64,000 nucleotides of DNA, from NCBI GenBank assembly GCA_037951105.1, contig JBAMJV010009401.1, positions 95,440 to 159,439 on the forward strand, written 5' to 3'. Below the pieces are notes generated by a model, which worked only from the letters and a program-made list of their open reading frames with translations, made no database searches and was not told the origin of the DNA. The translations under genes and the position numbers were made by a program. Source of the DNA: Echinarachnius parma. Lineage: Eukaryota; Echinodermata; Echinoidea; Clypeasteroida; Echinarachniidae. How positions within the stretch are numbered: position 1 is the stretch's first letter; each line of letters starts with the position of its first letter. Positions 25,001 through 30,951 of the stretch are shown one piece after another.

Positions 25001-26119
25001 ATGGCTGAAATATCCATAAACGTAACCATTTGTAATAAATGTGGGGCCCCACATATTAGCTAATTTTGAACAAACCGTTACAAAAAAAAAAAAAAAGAAT
25101 TCTTCCTCTTTTCACAAATGTTCAAAAGAAGATTTTAATAGTTGTTGATTATCTCTCTATCTAATCACTATTTTTACGAACCTTCTCATGCACAATATTT
25201 TATTTCAAATGGTTTAAACCAATGTGTTTTTAGAGAGCGCCATATTGAGATCTAACGCCTCTGTTTGAATGATAAAAGGCTTTTCACTCACTCGTTGAAT
25301 TCATTTTAAGCATGGTAGAGTTATAACTATTAGTTTGTAATGTAATGGTGCAGGTTTTGGTTACTAAATTTCAGTTTGACCAAAGCCTTTAATGAAAGTT
25401 TAATGAACCATATTCGTAAATGTTTAACAAATAGCCCAAGTCCATCGCACGAATTGTGAAGAATGTACGGATGCGCTATTTTGACATTCCTTAATATAAG
25501 GTTGGGAAACATGGAAACATGGAACACTCGCAATTTCCGGCAATATTTGATCATTGATTCGAATAGCTTGACATATCATCGCATTAAAAGGTGATTGATT
25601 TTCAATTAAATGTTTTTGAACATGGGTTAAATGGACAGGTTACTTTACTATGAACATACTTTTCTTTCTAGTTGCTTCATCACGATGTATCCTATTATTG
25701 GGGGCGTTCTCATCCCTGTTGCGGTTGTCATGGTGTTTAATGTCATCGTCTTCATTTGCGTGATGAGACGACTCGGCAAGACCGTGCAGGGAAGATCCGT
25801 TGACCCAAAGGACAGAGAACAGAGATTGCGGCGTCTCCAGAACGCTGTGTGCATCATGCTGCTGATGGGATTCACCTGGGCCGTTGGTTACCTCAGCCTG
25901 ATCTACTCGACCAGCGAGGTCGTGCAGGGAATCTTCATCGTGCTGAACTCGATGCAAGGGTTCTTTATCTTCATGCTCTACTGCGTGCGACAACCGACAG
26001 TGCGGAAGCTGTGGCGGGAGAAATTCGGATGTCTACTGCCCAAGCAAATGCGAGAGCCATCGTCGCAAGTAGCATTATCCACCATGTCCACCAGTGCAGC
26101 TGAGAAAGTCAAGAAATAA
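1001..26119 (+). CDS. Gene A: adhesion GPCR with DM13, mucin, CCP, EGF, Ig, SEA, GAIN/GPS (5' partial)
   Basis: Cell-surface adhesion GPCR assembled from 20 exons: 1001-1076, 1930-2122, 3086-4235, 5496-5555 (tentative), 6891-7079, 7497-7754, 8149-8286, 8969-9217, 11843-11952, 13405-13618, 15042-15158, 15830-15966, 17734-17880, 19053-19238, 21498-21881, 22142-22279, 22635-22759, 23928-24211, 24683-24749, 25672-26119. Splice phases agree at every junction. Exons from 7497 on are confirmed by a paralogue on the other strand. Joining the DM13 and mucin exons to the receptor is inference from strand, order and phase. SEA + Ig + GAIN resembles the ADGRF group; the ligand is unknown. The start codon and signal peptide are not in the window. 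Confidence 0.85.
1930..2122 (+). CDS. Gene A exon: DM13 domain, C-terminal part
   Basis: Acceptor CCCCAG ends at 1929 and the donor is GTAGGC at 2123. It encodes ISAYNNETITITFPDGKTVF, then DIGHVGIWDVDFSQDFGHVDVP, the C-terminal half of a DM13 domain (Y.n.t..l.lP.g.tvfDi..lsVWc..f...FG.v.iP). DM13 is proposed to take part in redox modification of cell-surface proteins through a nearly invariant Cys after VW. Here that position is Asp (GIWDVDF), so the redox role may be lost. The exon ends on a codon boundary. Confidence 0.8.
2733..2947. repeat. Foldback element with internal 16-bp tandem units
   Basis: Left arm 2742-2820 and right arm 2877-2938 are near-perfect inverted copies, each containing tandem CGCTAGTCATAAGGAC units followed by an ACGTGTAACTTCCTATAC segment. 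The left arm has one more unit than the right. A short weaker match (GGGGT...CTCGCTAG) extends the termini. It lies in the intron between the DM13 and mucin exons. No coding capacity is seen; it is probably a non-autonomous foldback transposon. Confidence 0.8.
3086..4235 (+). CDS. Gene A exon: Thr-rich mucin-like 10-aa repeat stalk
   Basis: About 37 tandem 30-bp units encode a 10-residue repeat, TDAPGTTGTA or TDVPVTTGYT. The unit register never slips over about 1.1 kb despite many substitutions, which argues for selection on the reading frame. The frame opens after AACAAG at 3085 (weak pyrimidine tract, so the start is uncertain) in phase 0, matching the DM13 exon. It ends at donor GTGAGT (4236) in phase 1, matching the CCP exon. 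High Thr/Pro/Gly and low hydrophobicity suggest an O-glycosylated spacer. The first block (about 3220-3600) is mostly DVPVTTG; the second is DAPGTTG. Confidence 0.75.
3101..4200 (+). repeat. 30-bp coding minisatellite
   Basis: Tandem array with consensus ACTGATGCACCTGGAACTAC plus ten bases, period exactly 30. Part of it (about 3260-3600) shows a 60-bp dimer in which units ending GGCTAT alternate with units ending GGCACT, a trace of recent expansion. It coincides with the mucin exon. Confidence 0.95.
4448..4915. repeat. Probable non-autonomous element bounded by T/G and C/A homopolymer arms
   Basis: A run of T then about 14 G at the left end is mirrored by a run of C then A-rich sequence at the right end, giving a crude inverted repeat around 450 bp of AT-rich DNA. 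There is no coding potential. Its status as a transposon is inference from the symmetry. Confidence 0.4.
5045..5405. repeat. MITE family 3 copy (diverged)
   Basis: It resembles the copy at 16153-16699: shared stretches are the TGTCAGATATT left part, the TTCAATCCTATA middle and the GGAAGCTCCAAGT...ACACTTTAC right part. The ends are inverted copies of a motif like AAAGTRATCCAGGTAAAGTG. It lies in the intron after the mucin exon. Confidence 0.6.
5496..5555 (+). CDS. Gene A tentative 60-nt mini-exon
   Basis: Between an AG at 5494-5495 and a GTAAGT donor at 5556 lies a 60-nt open segment encoding SSSDTWTSEAWTYGTYTTPG. It begins and ends in phase 1, exactly as needed between the mucin exon (ends phase 1) and the CCP exon (begins phase 1), and its Ser/Thr-rich content fits a stalk. 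The gene also reads through in frame without it. Conservation cannot be judged because the paralogue has no counterpart. Confidence 0.35.
6040..6165 (+). mobile_element. 3' tail of a non-LTR element
   Basis: AAGCGCTTAGAGATGATTAT, then a GCGCTATATAAAT motif and an (ATT)n microsatellite. A similar tail is seen at about 50730-50800. This terminal stem plus ATT repeats is typical of the 3' ends of several LINE families and their SINE partners. Confidence 0.6.
6420..6475. repeat. Poly-G tract
   Basis: Two long G runs separated by a single A, flanked on the left by sequence containing GCGGCCGAGACCACTTGCC. Low complexity in the intron before the CCP exon. Confidence 0.9.
6782..6866. repeat. Perfect 85-bp palindrome
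   Basis: Two exactly complementary 41-bp arms (left arm begins GCCCATTCTTAACTTTCCTC) surround a 3-base loop. It ends only 24 bp before the CCP exon, so it forms most of that intron's 3' end. Confidence 0.9.
6891..7079 (+). CDS. Gene A exon: selectin-type CCP/Sushi domain
   Basis: The pyrimidine-rich tract TTCTGTATCTTTTCGATAG ends at 6890 and the donor is GTAGGT at 7080. The 189-nt symmetric phase-1 exon encodes one CCP module with six cysteines: KCQIPDF, TTCAQG, GGQCDFDCQQGYTLIG, LVCQANG and LPVCQG. The CDFDCQQGY.L.G..SLVC pattern with an extra Cys pair matches selectin CCPs rather than the four-Cys complement type. The usual Trp before the last Cys is missing. CCP modules bind proteins or glycans. 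No counterpart was found in gene B. Confidence 0.85.
7497..7754 (+). CDS. Gene A exon: two EGF-like domains, the second calcium-binding type
   Basis: Acceptor GTACAG ends at 7496 and the donor is GTATAA at 7755; the 258-nt exon is phase 1 at both ends. The first EGF runs from NFCSKMPRVC to the Cys of GIVC. The second begins DIDEC and has the CNNMAGNYQC hydroxylation/calcium motif. The paralogous exon at 52328-52585 has identical length. It is an extracellular spacer or binding module. Confidence 0.92.
8149..8286 (+). CDS. Gene A exon: EGF-like domain
   Basis: Acceptor CAATTCAG ends at 8148 and the donor is GTAAGA at 8287. The 138-nt symmetric phase-1 exon encodes six cysteines in EGF order: NPCTSAPCQNQGTC, then YYCTCTQSYTGINC. 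The gene B copy at 51736-51873 has the same length. Confidence 0.92.
8969..9217 (+). CDS. Gene A exon: immunoglobulin-like domain
   Basis: Acceptor TTTTGCAG ends at 8968 and the donor is GTATAT at 9218, phase 1 at both ends. The core is RVLFQCAFE, FDWYKD and AEDQGYYYCRA (Cys, Trp, D.G.Y.C), an I-set type Ig. It is 249 nt; the B copy is 267 nt because of two in-frame length differences near the C-C' turn and before the last strand. Confidence 0.93.
9567..10229. repeat. Foldback MITE with about 190-bp inverted arms
   Basis: The left arm (9567-about 9757) and right arm (about 10036-10229) are near-exact inverted copies ending in AAGGCCCAGTCCCATACTGA. The centre contains a G run and a fragment of the GC-rich GTTTACAGTG palindrome family. 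Another right terminus of the same family lies at about 11634-11669, suggesting nested copies. Confidence 0.85.
10231..10384. repeat. 150-bp foldback
   Basis: GGTCATTCAAATTCACGCAT at the left is mirrored by its complement at the right, with a second matching pair around TTCGGTCTTYCAAATTT. It directly abuts the preceding foldback. Confidence 0.8.
10660..11150. repeat. GC-rich GTTTACAGTG palindrome cluster
   Basis: A perfect hairpin at 10703-10769 (arms CGTTTACAGTGAAAAAAAGG and onward, centred on CCGCGG) is followed by at least two further arms ending in CACTGTAAAC near 10878 and 11140, with GCCGAGCCGCGGCTCGGC cores. A 50-bp flank starting GAATTAATATATCATCTCCC also occurs at 9956-10008. Far more GC-rich than its surroundings, it looks like repeated insertions of one TIR family. 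Confidence 0.7.
11151..11669. repeat. Diverged copy of the AAGGCCCAGTCCCAT foldback family
   Basis: Dense ACGACTCGCAACGA-type sequence ends in a GCCGTGAAAATCGTCAGTAT terminus identical in kind to that at 10195-10229. No clear left terminus is seen, so it may be truncated or be the outer end of the nested element starting at 9567. Confidence 0.55.
11843..11952 (+). CDS. Gene A exon: SEA domain, N-terminal part
   Basis: Acceptor TTTTTTATTTAG ends at 11842 and the donor is GTAAGC at 11953. It starts in phase 1 and ends in phase 0. It encodes GVDNYGLTASFYLTFNASLL and onward to RFVNKY, the first strand and helix of a SEA domain completed by the next exon. Same 110-nt length as B (50009-50118). 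Confidence 0.88.
12808..13192. repeat. MITE family 1 copy (AAGGGAYYTAGTAAC)
   Basis: Inverted ends: AAAGGGACTTAGTAACATTG at the left and the complement of AAGGGATCGAGTAACTTTGT at the right. Internal landmarks shared by the family are GGGACAGGTTTCGGTTTTTC and AATTTCCCTTTCGTTAC. It sits against, and apparently within, a family 2 MITE. Confidence 0.85.
13193..13343. repeat. MITE family 2 remnant
   Basis: Right half of the AAAGGGATAGTTGAG family, ending AACACTGAACTATCCCTTTA, with the GATATTTCAG...TTGATCAAACAAAGTT interior. The matching intron of gene B carries the same MITE at 47591-49498, so this insertion predates the duplication. Confidence 0.7.
13405..13618 (+). CDS. Gene A exon: SEA domain with GSVVV cleavage motif
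   Basis: Acceptor ATTTAG ends at 13404 and the donor is GTAATC at 13619; phase 0 to phase 1, 214 nt. It encodes IQTAIQNGFQETIAVQISSL then RAGSVVVDSNAFVYN. GSVVV (13471-13485) is the exact SEA autoproteolysis signal, cut between Gly and Ser in mucin-type SEA domains. It should split the ectodomain into two non-covalently joined chains upstream of the GPS cut. Confidence 0.93.
14020..14165. repeat. GGCCATAATG element fragment
   Basis: GGGGGCCATAATGTCCCCTT followed by a GACTGCTCGATAACGCGT-like segment; closely similar sequence occurs at about 20060-20215, and part of it at 45345-45425. A dispersed repeat within the intron between the SEA and Cys-rich exons; the remainder of that intron is AT-rich with nothing recognised. 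Confidence 0.55.
15042..15158 (+). CDS. Gene A exon: Cys-rich hormone-receptor-like segment, part 1
   Basis: Acceptor GTTTTATAG ends at 15041 and the donor is GTAAGT at 15159, phase 1 to 1. It encodes SCPPSNLSTPYGPVSFTQGE and ends at GPRCPDHKLK. Together with the next exon this gives a small Cys-rich module just before GAIN, the position of the hormone-receptor (HRM)-like domain in adhesion GPCRs. The family assignment is moderate because the conserved HRM tryptophan pattern is only partial. Confidence 0.8.
15301..15545. repeat. 245-bp MITE with about 33-bp inverted repeats
   Basis: Ends AAGAGCTCATTTGCAAAAGG at the left and the complement at the right, extending through a GTAAGATCCACTTT/AAAGTGGATCTAAC pair. 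The internal sequence is AT-rich and non-coding. Confidence 0.85.
15640..15741. repeat. MITE family 1 fragment
   Basis: One end only: CAACAAAGTTACTAAATCCC preceded by AACAAGTCCACCAATCCACA. Its counterpart in the matching gene B intron is at about 44762-44900, so the insertion predates the duplication. Confidence 0.65.
15830..15966 (+). CDS. Gene A exon: Cys-rich hormone-receptor-like segment, part 2
   Basis: Acceptor TGATACAG ends at 15829 and the donor is GTAATT at 15967; phase 1 to 0, 137 nt. It encodes RTSPAIEASCDGDLLSPCFW then ELVPVPDDYCGRNLTADELL. Three cysteines plus W..VP..DYC resemble the end of a hormone-receptor-like domain; the TADELLEIV tail begins the GAIN helical part. Confidence 0.82.
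16153..16699. repeat. MITE family 3 copy
   Basis: Inverted ends TAAAGTAATCCAGGTAAAGT and the complement ACTTTACCTGGATCACTTTA. Related copies lie at 5045-5405 and 47120-47262. Confidence 0.8.
16751..17311. repeat. MITE family 2 copy (AAAGGGATAGTTGAG)
   Basis: Inverted termini TAAAGGGATAGTTGAGTTCT and AAAACTCAACTATCCCTTTA bracket a shared interior with GGGGCCCCAGGTTTATTACA and a TTTCAGCCGTCTCTGAACCG segment. Non-coding. Confidence 0.88.
17734..17880 (+). CDS. Gene A exon: GAIN domain, helical subdomain A part 1
   Basis: Acceptor CCTTTCTAG ends at 17733 and the donor is GTAATT at 17881; phase 0 to 0, 147 nt. It encodes an acidic helical stretch, TVVDESNVEEVAEVVADITE, then DGLASVAAILDMVV. Equal length in B (43393-43539). 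The helical repeat character and position place it in the first GAIN subdomain. Confidence 0.88.
18145..18510. repeat. MITE family 1 copy
   Basis: Inverted ends TAAAGGGATCTAGTAACTTT and ACAATGTTACTAAGTCCCTT with the family's ACCTGTCCCATCC... interior. An open stretch inside (18274-18510) is incidental. Confidence 0.88.
19053..19238 (+). CDS. Gene A exon: GAIN domain, helical subdomain A part 2
   Basis: Acceptor TTTATGTAG ends at 19052 and the donor is GTAAAC at 19239; phase 0 to 0, 186 nt. It encodes VAISVLNIVDNLVDIPAEEL followed by SRVVQALEGQLAVVDVMQ. Its paralogue is 42912-43097. Confidence 0.9.
19263..19460. repeat. GATCTCGA/GATCTTGATC low-complexity tandem
   Basis: Irregular tandem of ATCTCGATCTTG words following the GAIN exon. 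It is absent from the matching gene B intron, so it expanded after the duplication or was lost in B. Confidence 0.85.
20060..20440. repeat. GGCCATAAT element, poly-C tract and tRNA-like box
   Basis: 20060-20215 repeats the element seen at 14020-14165 and ends in about 27 C. Further on, the minus strand reads GGTTCGAATCC (20376 region), an exact RNA polymerase III B-box, preceded by a CTTGAGACTGATATGCTAGA anticodon-arm-like stretch. This may be a tRNA-derived SINE relic; no clear A box was found. Confidence 0.4.
20460..20595. repeat. About 20-bp tandem repeat (TTAGTGGCTATAGGTCAGA)
   Basis: Five to six imperfect copies of TTAGTGGCTATAGGTCAGA. Non-coding intron sequence. Confidence 0.85.
21498..21881 (+). 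CDS. Gene A exon: GAIN subdomain B
   Basis: Acceptor TTTTTAACAG ends at 21497 and the donor is GTAAGA at 21882; phase 0 to 0, 384 nt (128 aa). Features include GDDAFLVAGGDITNTRLSEA, FIPSDLIDS, NQTEFNRTLNSRIISASFG and LKHPVRLTFEPLNR. The last, ..P.v..FepL, is the classical strand just before the GPS. It carries Asn-glycosylation sequons (NQT, NRT, NKT). Confidence 0.95.
22142..22279 (+). CDS. Gene A exon: GPS motif and tethered agonist
   Basis: Acceptor TTATTTCAG ends at 22141 and the donor is GTAAAT at 22280; 138 nt. It encodes CVFWDFNSATWSTRGC, then VVCECSHLTNFGILM. Four cysteines and two tryptophans are in GPS order, and cleavage is expected between Leu and Thr of HLT (22253-22261). That would expose TNFGILM as the tethered agonist. 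All catalytic residues (His, Leu, Thr) are present. Confidence 0.97.
22472..22567. repeat. Hairpin shared with gene B intron
   Basis: GTTTGTAACGATACACATTT at the left and its near complement at the right form a stem of about 25 bp. The matching intron of gene B has the same hairpin at 40858-40950, in the same position between the GPS and TM1 exons. It is either an old MITE or a retained structured element. Confidence 0.75.
22635..22759 (+). CDS. Gene A exon: transmembrane helix 1
   Basis: Acceptor CTTTCTAG ends at 22634 and the donor is GTATGT at 22760; phase 0 to 2, 125 nt. It encodes DIYGGEGLSDQADFILGVLS followed by YIGVCMSIWGLIVTILTYAS, the TM1 region directly after the tethered agonist. 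The same length is seen in B (40667-40791). Confidence 0.95.
22793..23137. repeat. MITE family 1 copy, shared with gene B
   Basis: AAGGGATCTAGTAACTTTGT at the left; the right end is the complement of a diverged copy. The B intron carries the same element at 40051-40635, in the same place and orientation relative to the gene, so the insertion predates the inverted duplication. Confidence 0.85.
23928..24211 (+). CDS. Gene A exon: transmembrane helices 2-3 and start of 4
   Basis: Acceptor GCTAACAG ends at 23927 and the donor is GTAATA at 24212; phase 2 to 1, 284 nt. It encodes KLRDRKPNQILLCLSSALLC (TM2), a conserved Cys in IPCSVLAGVLHYFLLAS and FWMAVEGYNMYLLFVLV, the class B2 TM3 signature, then FAWG. 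It is strongly conserved with B. Confidence 0.97.
24683..24749 (+). CDS. Gene A exon: transmembrane helix 4 and extracellular loop 2
   Basis: Acceptor CACTTTCAG ends at 24682 and the donor is GTAAGT at 24750; 67 nt, phase 1 to 2. It encodes TPLIVVGIAAGAARQHYAHT, the G.P..IV.I TM4 motif of adhesion GPCRs and the start of ECL2. Too short to be seen as an ORF on its own. Confidence 0.95.
24858..25392. repeat. MITE family 2 copy
   Basis: Left terminus TTAAAGGGATAGTTGAGTTT; the right terminus is diverged (GTTTGACCAAAGCCTTTAA). The interior has GGGGCCCCACATATTAGC and the GATATTTCAG-type block. The matching B intron holds a family 2 MITE at 35329-36124. Confidence 0.8.
25672..26119 (+). CDS. Gene A last exon: transmembrane helices 5-7 and cytoplasmic tail
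   Basis: Acceptor TTCTTTCTAG ends at 25671. It encodes the ECL2 Cys (CFITMYP), TM5 (IIGGVLIPVAVVMVFNVIVF), TM6 (CIMLLMGFTWAVGYLSLIYS), TM7 (GIFIVLNSMQGFFIFMLYCV) and a tail ending AEKVKK at a TAA (26117-26119). The tail is about 50 residues shorter than in B. Sequence past the stop (AACGCAGCTC) still resembles B's coding tail but in a different frame, so A was probably shortened by an indel. Confidence 0.96.
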
Positions 26120-27186
26120 CGCAGCTCCGTGCACGTACGATTCCGGCTGGTTCGAAAGACCTATGCGCATACCCGACATCGACGACTCAGTCGCCTTAAT
26201 CTGCAACATTGATGTATATACTTCTGTTTTCTGCTTCATTATACCATGATGCTATTATGGCATCGACATTATTAGGGCGTACCAATGTAAAGGTCAACGG
26301 ATCCAAAGTATATCTACAAACTCGAAAACCAGTGCAAAACCCATTAATGATTGAACAAATTAAAGAAGTATTTGTTTTGATGTTTTGTCGGTAAATATTG
26401 AGTGTAAAGATATGTAATGTATTATGTGTATACATGCTTAAAGAGGACCAACATCGTTTGGCTCATTACGCCACTGGCATCGTACCTTTTTTGTGAGGGA
26501 CACAAGGGTCCTGTTGCAGAAAAAGATACATTCGATTGTAAGTTGCAATTGATGGGAAGTCAGAACATTTGCGCGTTCCAGCCAATCAGAGTGGAGCATT
26601 TAGAACACATGTGAGTTGATTTGTAACTTACAATTGATTTTATCAATTTATGCCAAGTGGCCATTGTTTATTTGTAAGGTGAGGTGGGGGGGGGGGGGGG
26701 GGGGGGGGTCTAAAACAACCATTTTCGACCCAAACAACCTTAATTACGGACAAAACCACGTCATAATTATTTAGGCAAACGCACTTCGGCCAAAATAAAA
26801 ACACATTGTTGAGAAAACACTGTCTTACTCAGGTTAATTAGTTTAATTACAATGATGGTTGTACTAACTCACTATTGGATCAGTTCATTTCGTAAAGCTT
26901 GCAAGCGGAACACTTAAAGCGTAAACAAATCATGACTATTGGATATCAGTGTACCCAAGGTACAATGTCTGTCTCGAACCTGTACTACATGGGAGCACGT
27001 AAGAAGATAATACGGTATGCATGCATAGCGAGTAGATTATAAACAAAAGCAAGTACATGTTTAAAAGAATTGTGGTGCATGCTTGCGATGAGGATCTCAA
27101 TGAATGCTTGAGGAAGGGCTGGGGTTAATTAATGAAGGACAATAGTCCTTTAATTTACTCTTGAACTTGCTTCATATGTTTGATAT
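26120..27186. other. Intergenic, 3' flank of gene A
   Basis: Contains the 3' UTR of gene A (no AATAAA close to the stop; ATTAAAG at about 26360 could serve), a G tract at about 26687-26709 followed by A-rich interspersed sequence, and otherwise AT-rich DNA with nothing recognised. Confidence 0.5.
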
Positions 27187-27766
27187 AAACCGAACACTAA
27201 AAGTAACTTACCACCTAAGCAATTGCCCATAATTTCATAACCGATAATTGTTTCAAGATGTCATGCTACCACAATATTGGTACAGTTGTTATGTTGAAAT
27301 ATTCATCACTTTATGGCTTAATGAGCACAGATTAAAGACAAAATGGCCCAATTCAAAAGTCACAAGGTATTGCGTGTGCCTGCATATTGTTGTGAATCAG
27401 CATATGTGGCGGAATGCATTGATCATGGTTTATGAAACTATGCTGTTTGATATTCCATTCATTTTGATTTTTTTTATGGCACATGTGGTAAAATGCATTA
27501 ATTGCAATTGTAAAACAGTGGATTTTTTAATTTTCCAATTCTCAATAATGTGTAATGATGATAATACTTTTGCGAATTTCAAATATAACTATTTGGTCTG
27601 AAATGTGTGCTCACTCAACCATGTATTGATGGTTACCTCTTATTCTTACACATTGTTTTTCTAACTACCATATGGATATCTTGGCATGACGAAATCTTGA
27701 AACGATTCTTGGTAATGAAATTATGGGCAATTGCTCAGGGGGTAAGTAACTTTTTGTGTTCGGTTT
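27187..27766. repeat. 580-bp MITE with about 50-bp inverted repeats
   Basis: Ends AAACCGAACACTAAAAGTAA at the left and the complement at the right, both continuing into GAGCAATTGCCCATAATTTC-like sequence. The central part resembles 45600-45700 (TTTGATATTCCATTCATTTT), so this is a dispersed family. The 117-codon open frame inside is not a gene. Confidence 0.85.
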
Positions 27767-28149
27767 AGTAATATAGATGAAAGGTTCTAATCAGTTCCTT
27801 TGTTAACATTAATGATACTTTTCATTTATTGAATAGTGATATGTCGTCCAATACAGTAATGCAGATTTAATGTATTTGACATTTATACTTACTGTGTTGA
27901 TTTGTTAACCCCTTGCCTACGGGAATCGAGGGAACGGGTTAATACAATCAGTAGCCATTCATTATACTTCTCATTTGCTGAATAGTTATATAGTTTAATA
28001 TAATCATGACTGGTTAGTGAAATACAAATTATCTTTGTTGATTCGAACTGCACCGGTTGATCCATATATAAATTATTGTTTCATTATAATTAGTACACTC
28101 ATGTAGCATATTTATTAAGTTTGTGTCAAGCTATTTTTCTACGCCACGA

Positions 28150-30370
28150 AACGGAAATATTAGTTGTATGTGAATTATTCTTAATAACGGTACATTAATG
28201 TTTGGTTGTTGTTGTTTCATGAAATATTAATTGTAGGTTAATTATTTTGTAAAATGATAAATGCATGGTTTGGTTGTTGTTGCTATATTCTCTTACATAT
28301 GCTACTTAGCTTCTTGGATGAAAAACAAACGAACTAATGAAAGGTTGTAATGATTCATTAAATAGACTTGTATTTTGTGTTTATTTACAATAATGAAATA
28401 TTAATTGTAAGTTATTTATTCTTAAAATTAATAAATACATGGAAAGTTGTATTAATCTCATATGTATGCCACTTAGATTCTTAAATACAAACACAAACAA
28501 CCTATGCACAAATGTAATGAATACTAAAATACACTTGTACTTTTTTGGTTTTTGTATACGAAAATGAAATATTTATTGGATGTTAACTGTTCTTAAATAT
28601 TATTAATATATTGTTTGATGGTTGTTTACATAATGTCATAATTATGCTTTTTAGCTTCTTTAATATATTATCTGTATTTTTTAAATAAAAGGTGGTGATG
28701 ATTTAAGGAATCTAGTAACTTTGTTGACATGTGTAAAAAGTGATGAATGGTTGATGCAATGTATATTGTTGTTATCTCATATGTCCACAGGGTATTGTGT
28801 GAACATTTCAAGTCAAATGGACATTGCATGGCCAAGTAACGAGCAAAAATGCAAAGTGACATTCACTAACTCACTGCACTCACTTTGTACACGGTTGCAA
28901 AACTCAAATGGAGTTTTCATTATCTGACTACTTTGATCGTGCATAACTTTGTAACGAAAGGGAAATTTGAAAAACCGAAACCTGTCCCATGATTTTATTG
29001 TTAATACGAATACAACAAGGTATGATTAAAAGGTATAAGTCCCTTTAATACTTGTATTTTTAATGTACGACGGTGAAATATTAATTGTATAATAATGATA
29101 AATAGTAATACATTGTTTGGTTGCTGTTTGAATAATCTCATAATTATGCTATTTAGCTTCGTGGACAAACACAAATAAACAAACAAACTTATGAGAGGTT
29201 GTAATGATTAATATGGAACTTCTGTATATTATACGAAAATATAATGTAAATTATTTCAAATAATGATCAATACATTGTTTTGTCATTGTTGATGTTTGAA
29301 TAATCTCATAATTATGCTATTTAGCGTCATGAGAAAAACAAAAAATAACCCACACACTTATACAAGGTTGTAATGATTAATACAAATACACTTTTTTTTT
29401 GTTATGTAAGAAAATGAAATTATAATTGTAGTGAACTGTTCTATGATGAACATTTTGTTTGTTGTTGTTTGAATAATCTCATAATTATGATATTTAGCTT
29501 CTCGGATAAAAAAAACAATCTCATGAAAGGTTGTATTGATTAATATAATACGCATGACGTTTTTATATACGAACATAAAATATTAACTGTATGTTAAATA
29601 TTCTAAATAATGATAAATACATGGTTGGTTATTGTTGTCATTTGAATAATATTATAATTATGCTATTTAGCTTCTTGGATAAAAAAGAAGAACAAACTTA
29701 TGAAAGGTTGTAATAATTAATAAAATACACTTGTATTTTGTATGTACGAAAATAGAATTTTAATTGTATGTCAACTATTCTTAATAGTGATAAATACATG
29801 TTTAGTTCTTTGAATAATCTAATAATTATGCTAATTAGCTTCTTGGATAAACACAACAACCAAGCAAACTTATGAAAGGTTGTCATGATTAATGAAATAC
29901 ACTGGAATCTATTTTACATACGAAATTAAAATATCAATTGTATGTTAGTTATTCTTAATAATGATACTAAATTGATTGGTCATTGCTGTTGGTTGAAAAT
30001 TATGCTATTAAACAAAAACAACAATCTCATGAAAAGTTGTATTGATTAATATAATACGCTTGATTTGTTTATATACGAAAAATAAATATTAATTGGATGT
30101 TAAATACTCTAAATAATGATAAATACATTGTTTGGTTATTGTTGTCGTTTGAATAATATTATAATTATGCTATTTAGCTTTTTCGATGAACAAAAAAACA
30201 AAAACAAAACAAATGACAGGTTGTAATGATTAATGAAGTACACTTAGTTTCTATATACCCAAATTAAATGTTAATTGTATGTAAATTATTCTTAAGAATG
30301 ATTAATACATTGTTTGGCTGTTCTTGTTGTTTAAATAGTATCATAATTATGCTACTTAGCTTCTTGGATA
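28150..30370. repeat. Diverged tandem satellite, about 170-bp period
   Basis: About a dozen units each carry CATAATTATGCTATTTAGCT, then CTTGGATAAA, then GAAAGGTTGTAATGATTAAT, then GAAATATTAATTGTATG. Landmarks near 28307, 28471, 28648, 29151, 29321, 29490, 29664, 29835, about 30005, 30170 and 30355 are 164-185 bp apart. A MITE interrupts the array. It occupies the centre of the interval between the two convergent genes. Confidence 0.85.
28703..29047. repeat. MITE family 1 copy inserted in the satellite
   Basis: TTAAGGAATCTAGTAACTTT at the left, the family interior (AACCTGTCCCATGATTTTAT) and a right end reading TAAGTCCCTTTAA. Satellite units resume on both sides, so the insertion followed the array expansion. 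Confidence 0.85.
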
Positions 30371-30951
30371 AAAATACGTTATATTTTATGTTGTTAACAT
30401 ACAAATTATACAAAGGGAATAATACATTTGTCAGAAATCGTGTATTTGTAAACGATTCCTGTTATGTTGTTGTTTGTAAAGTATTTTCCTGTTCATCCTA
30501 CCATCAATTGCACAATGCAAATTTATTTTCAACTTCTGCCATGGACCTGTGTTTCAACACTTCTTTGTAATATCCCAAGTTTTGAATAAATAAAAATGAT
30601 CTATATGTACAACTTTATACGTGCTGAGTAAATAATGTCGAGTGGCTGACCTAAATATACAATGAAGATGAGGCACGTGGTTGTAACAAATCAACATAGA
30701 TACAATTTAAACATTAGTATATTAAGTTTTCGCATGTATACATTTATACATCTTGACATTAAATATTTACCAACTAAACATCAACAAAAATATTACTTTT
30801 GTTCAATGATAAGTTAGTCAAAATTCATTACAAAGTATATAACGAGAAAAAAGGAGAACATAAATTGCCTGGCTTAAACAAAATAATACTATTTGAATAA
30901 TGTGTATCACAGTTTCAAAATTCCATTTTCGACCAAATAAATTTCAGTAAA
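30371..30951. other. Intergenic, nothing recognised
   Basis: AT-rich DNA after the satellite. AATAAATAAA occurs at about 30584 but is more than 4 kb from the stop of gene A and is unlikely to be its polyadenylation signal. Confidence 0.4.

Noticed and set aside
27248-27601. 117-codon open frame in the intergenic region
   Set aside because: It lies entirely inside a 580-bp MITE, has no known motif, and related repeat DNA occurs at 45.6 kb.
28150-30370. Evenly spaced repeats considered as a CRISPR array
   Set aside because: Units are about 170 bp, diverged and without unique spacers; the genome is animal.
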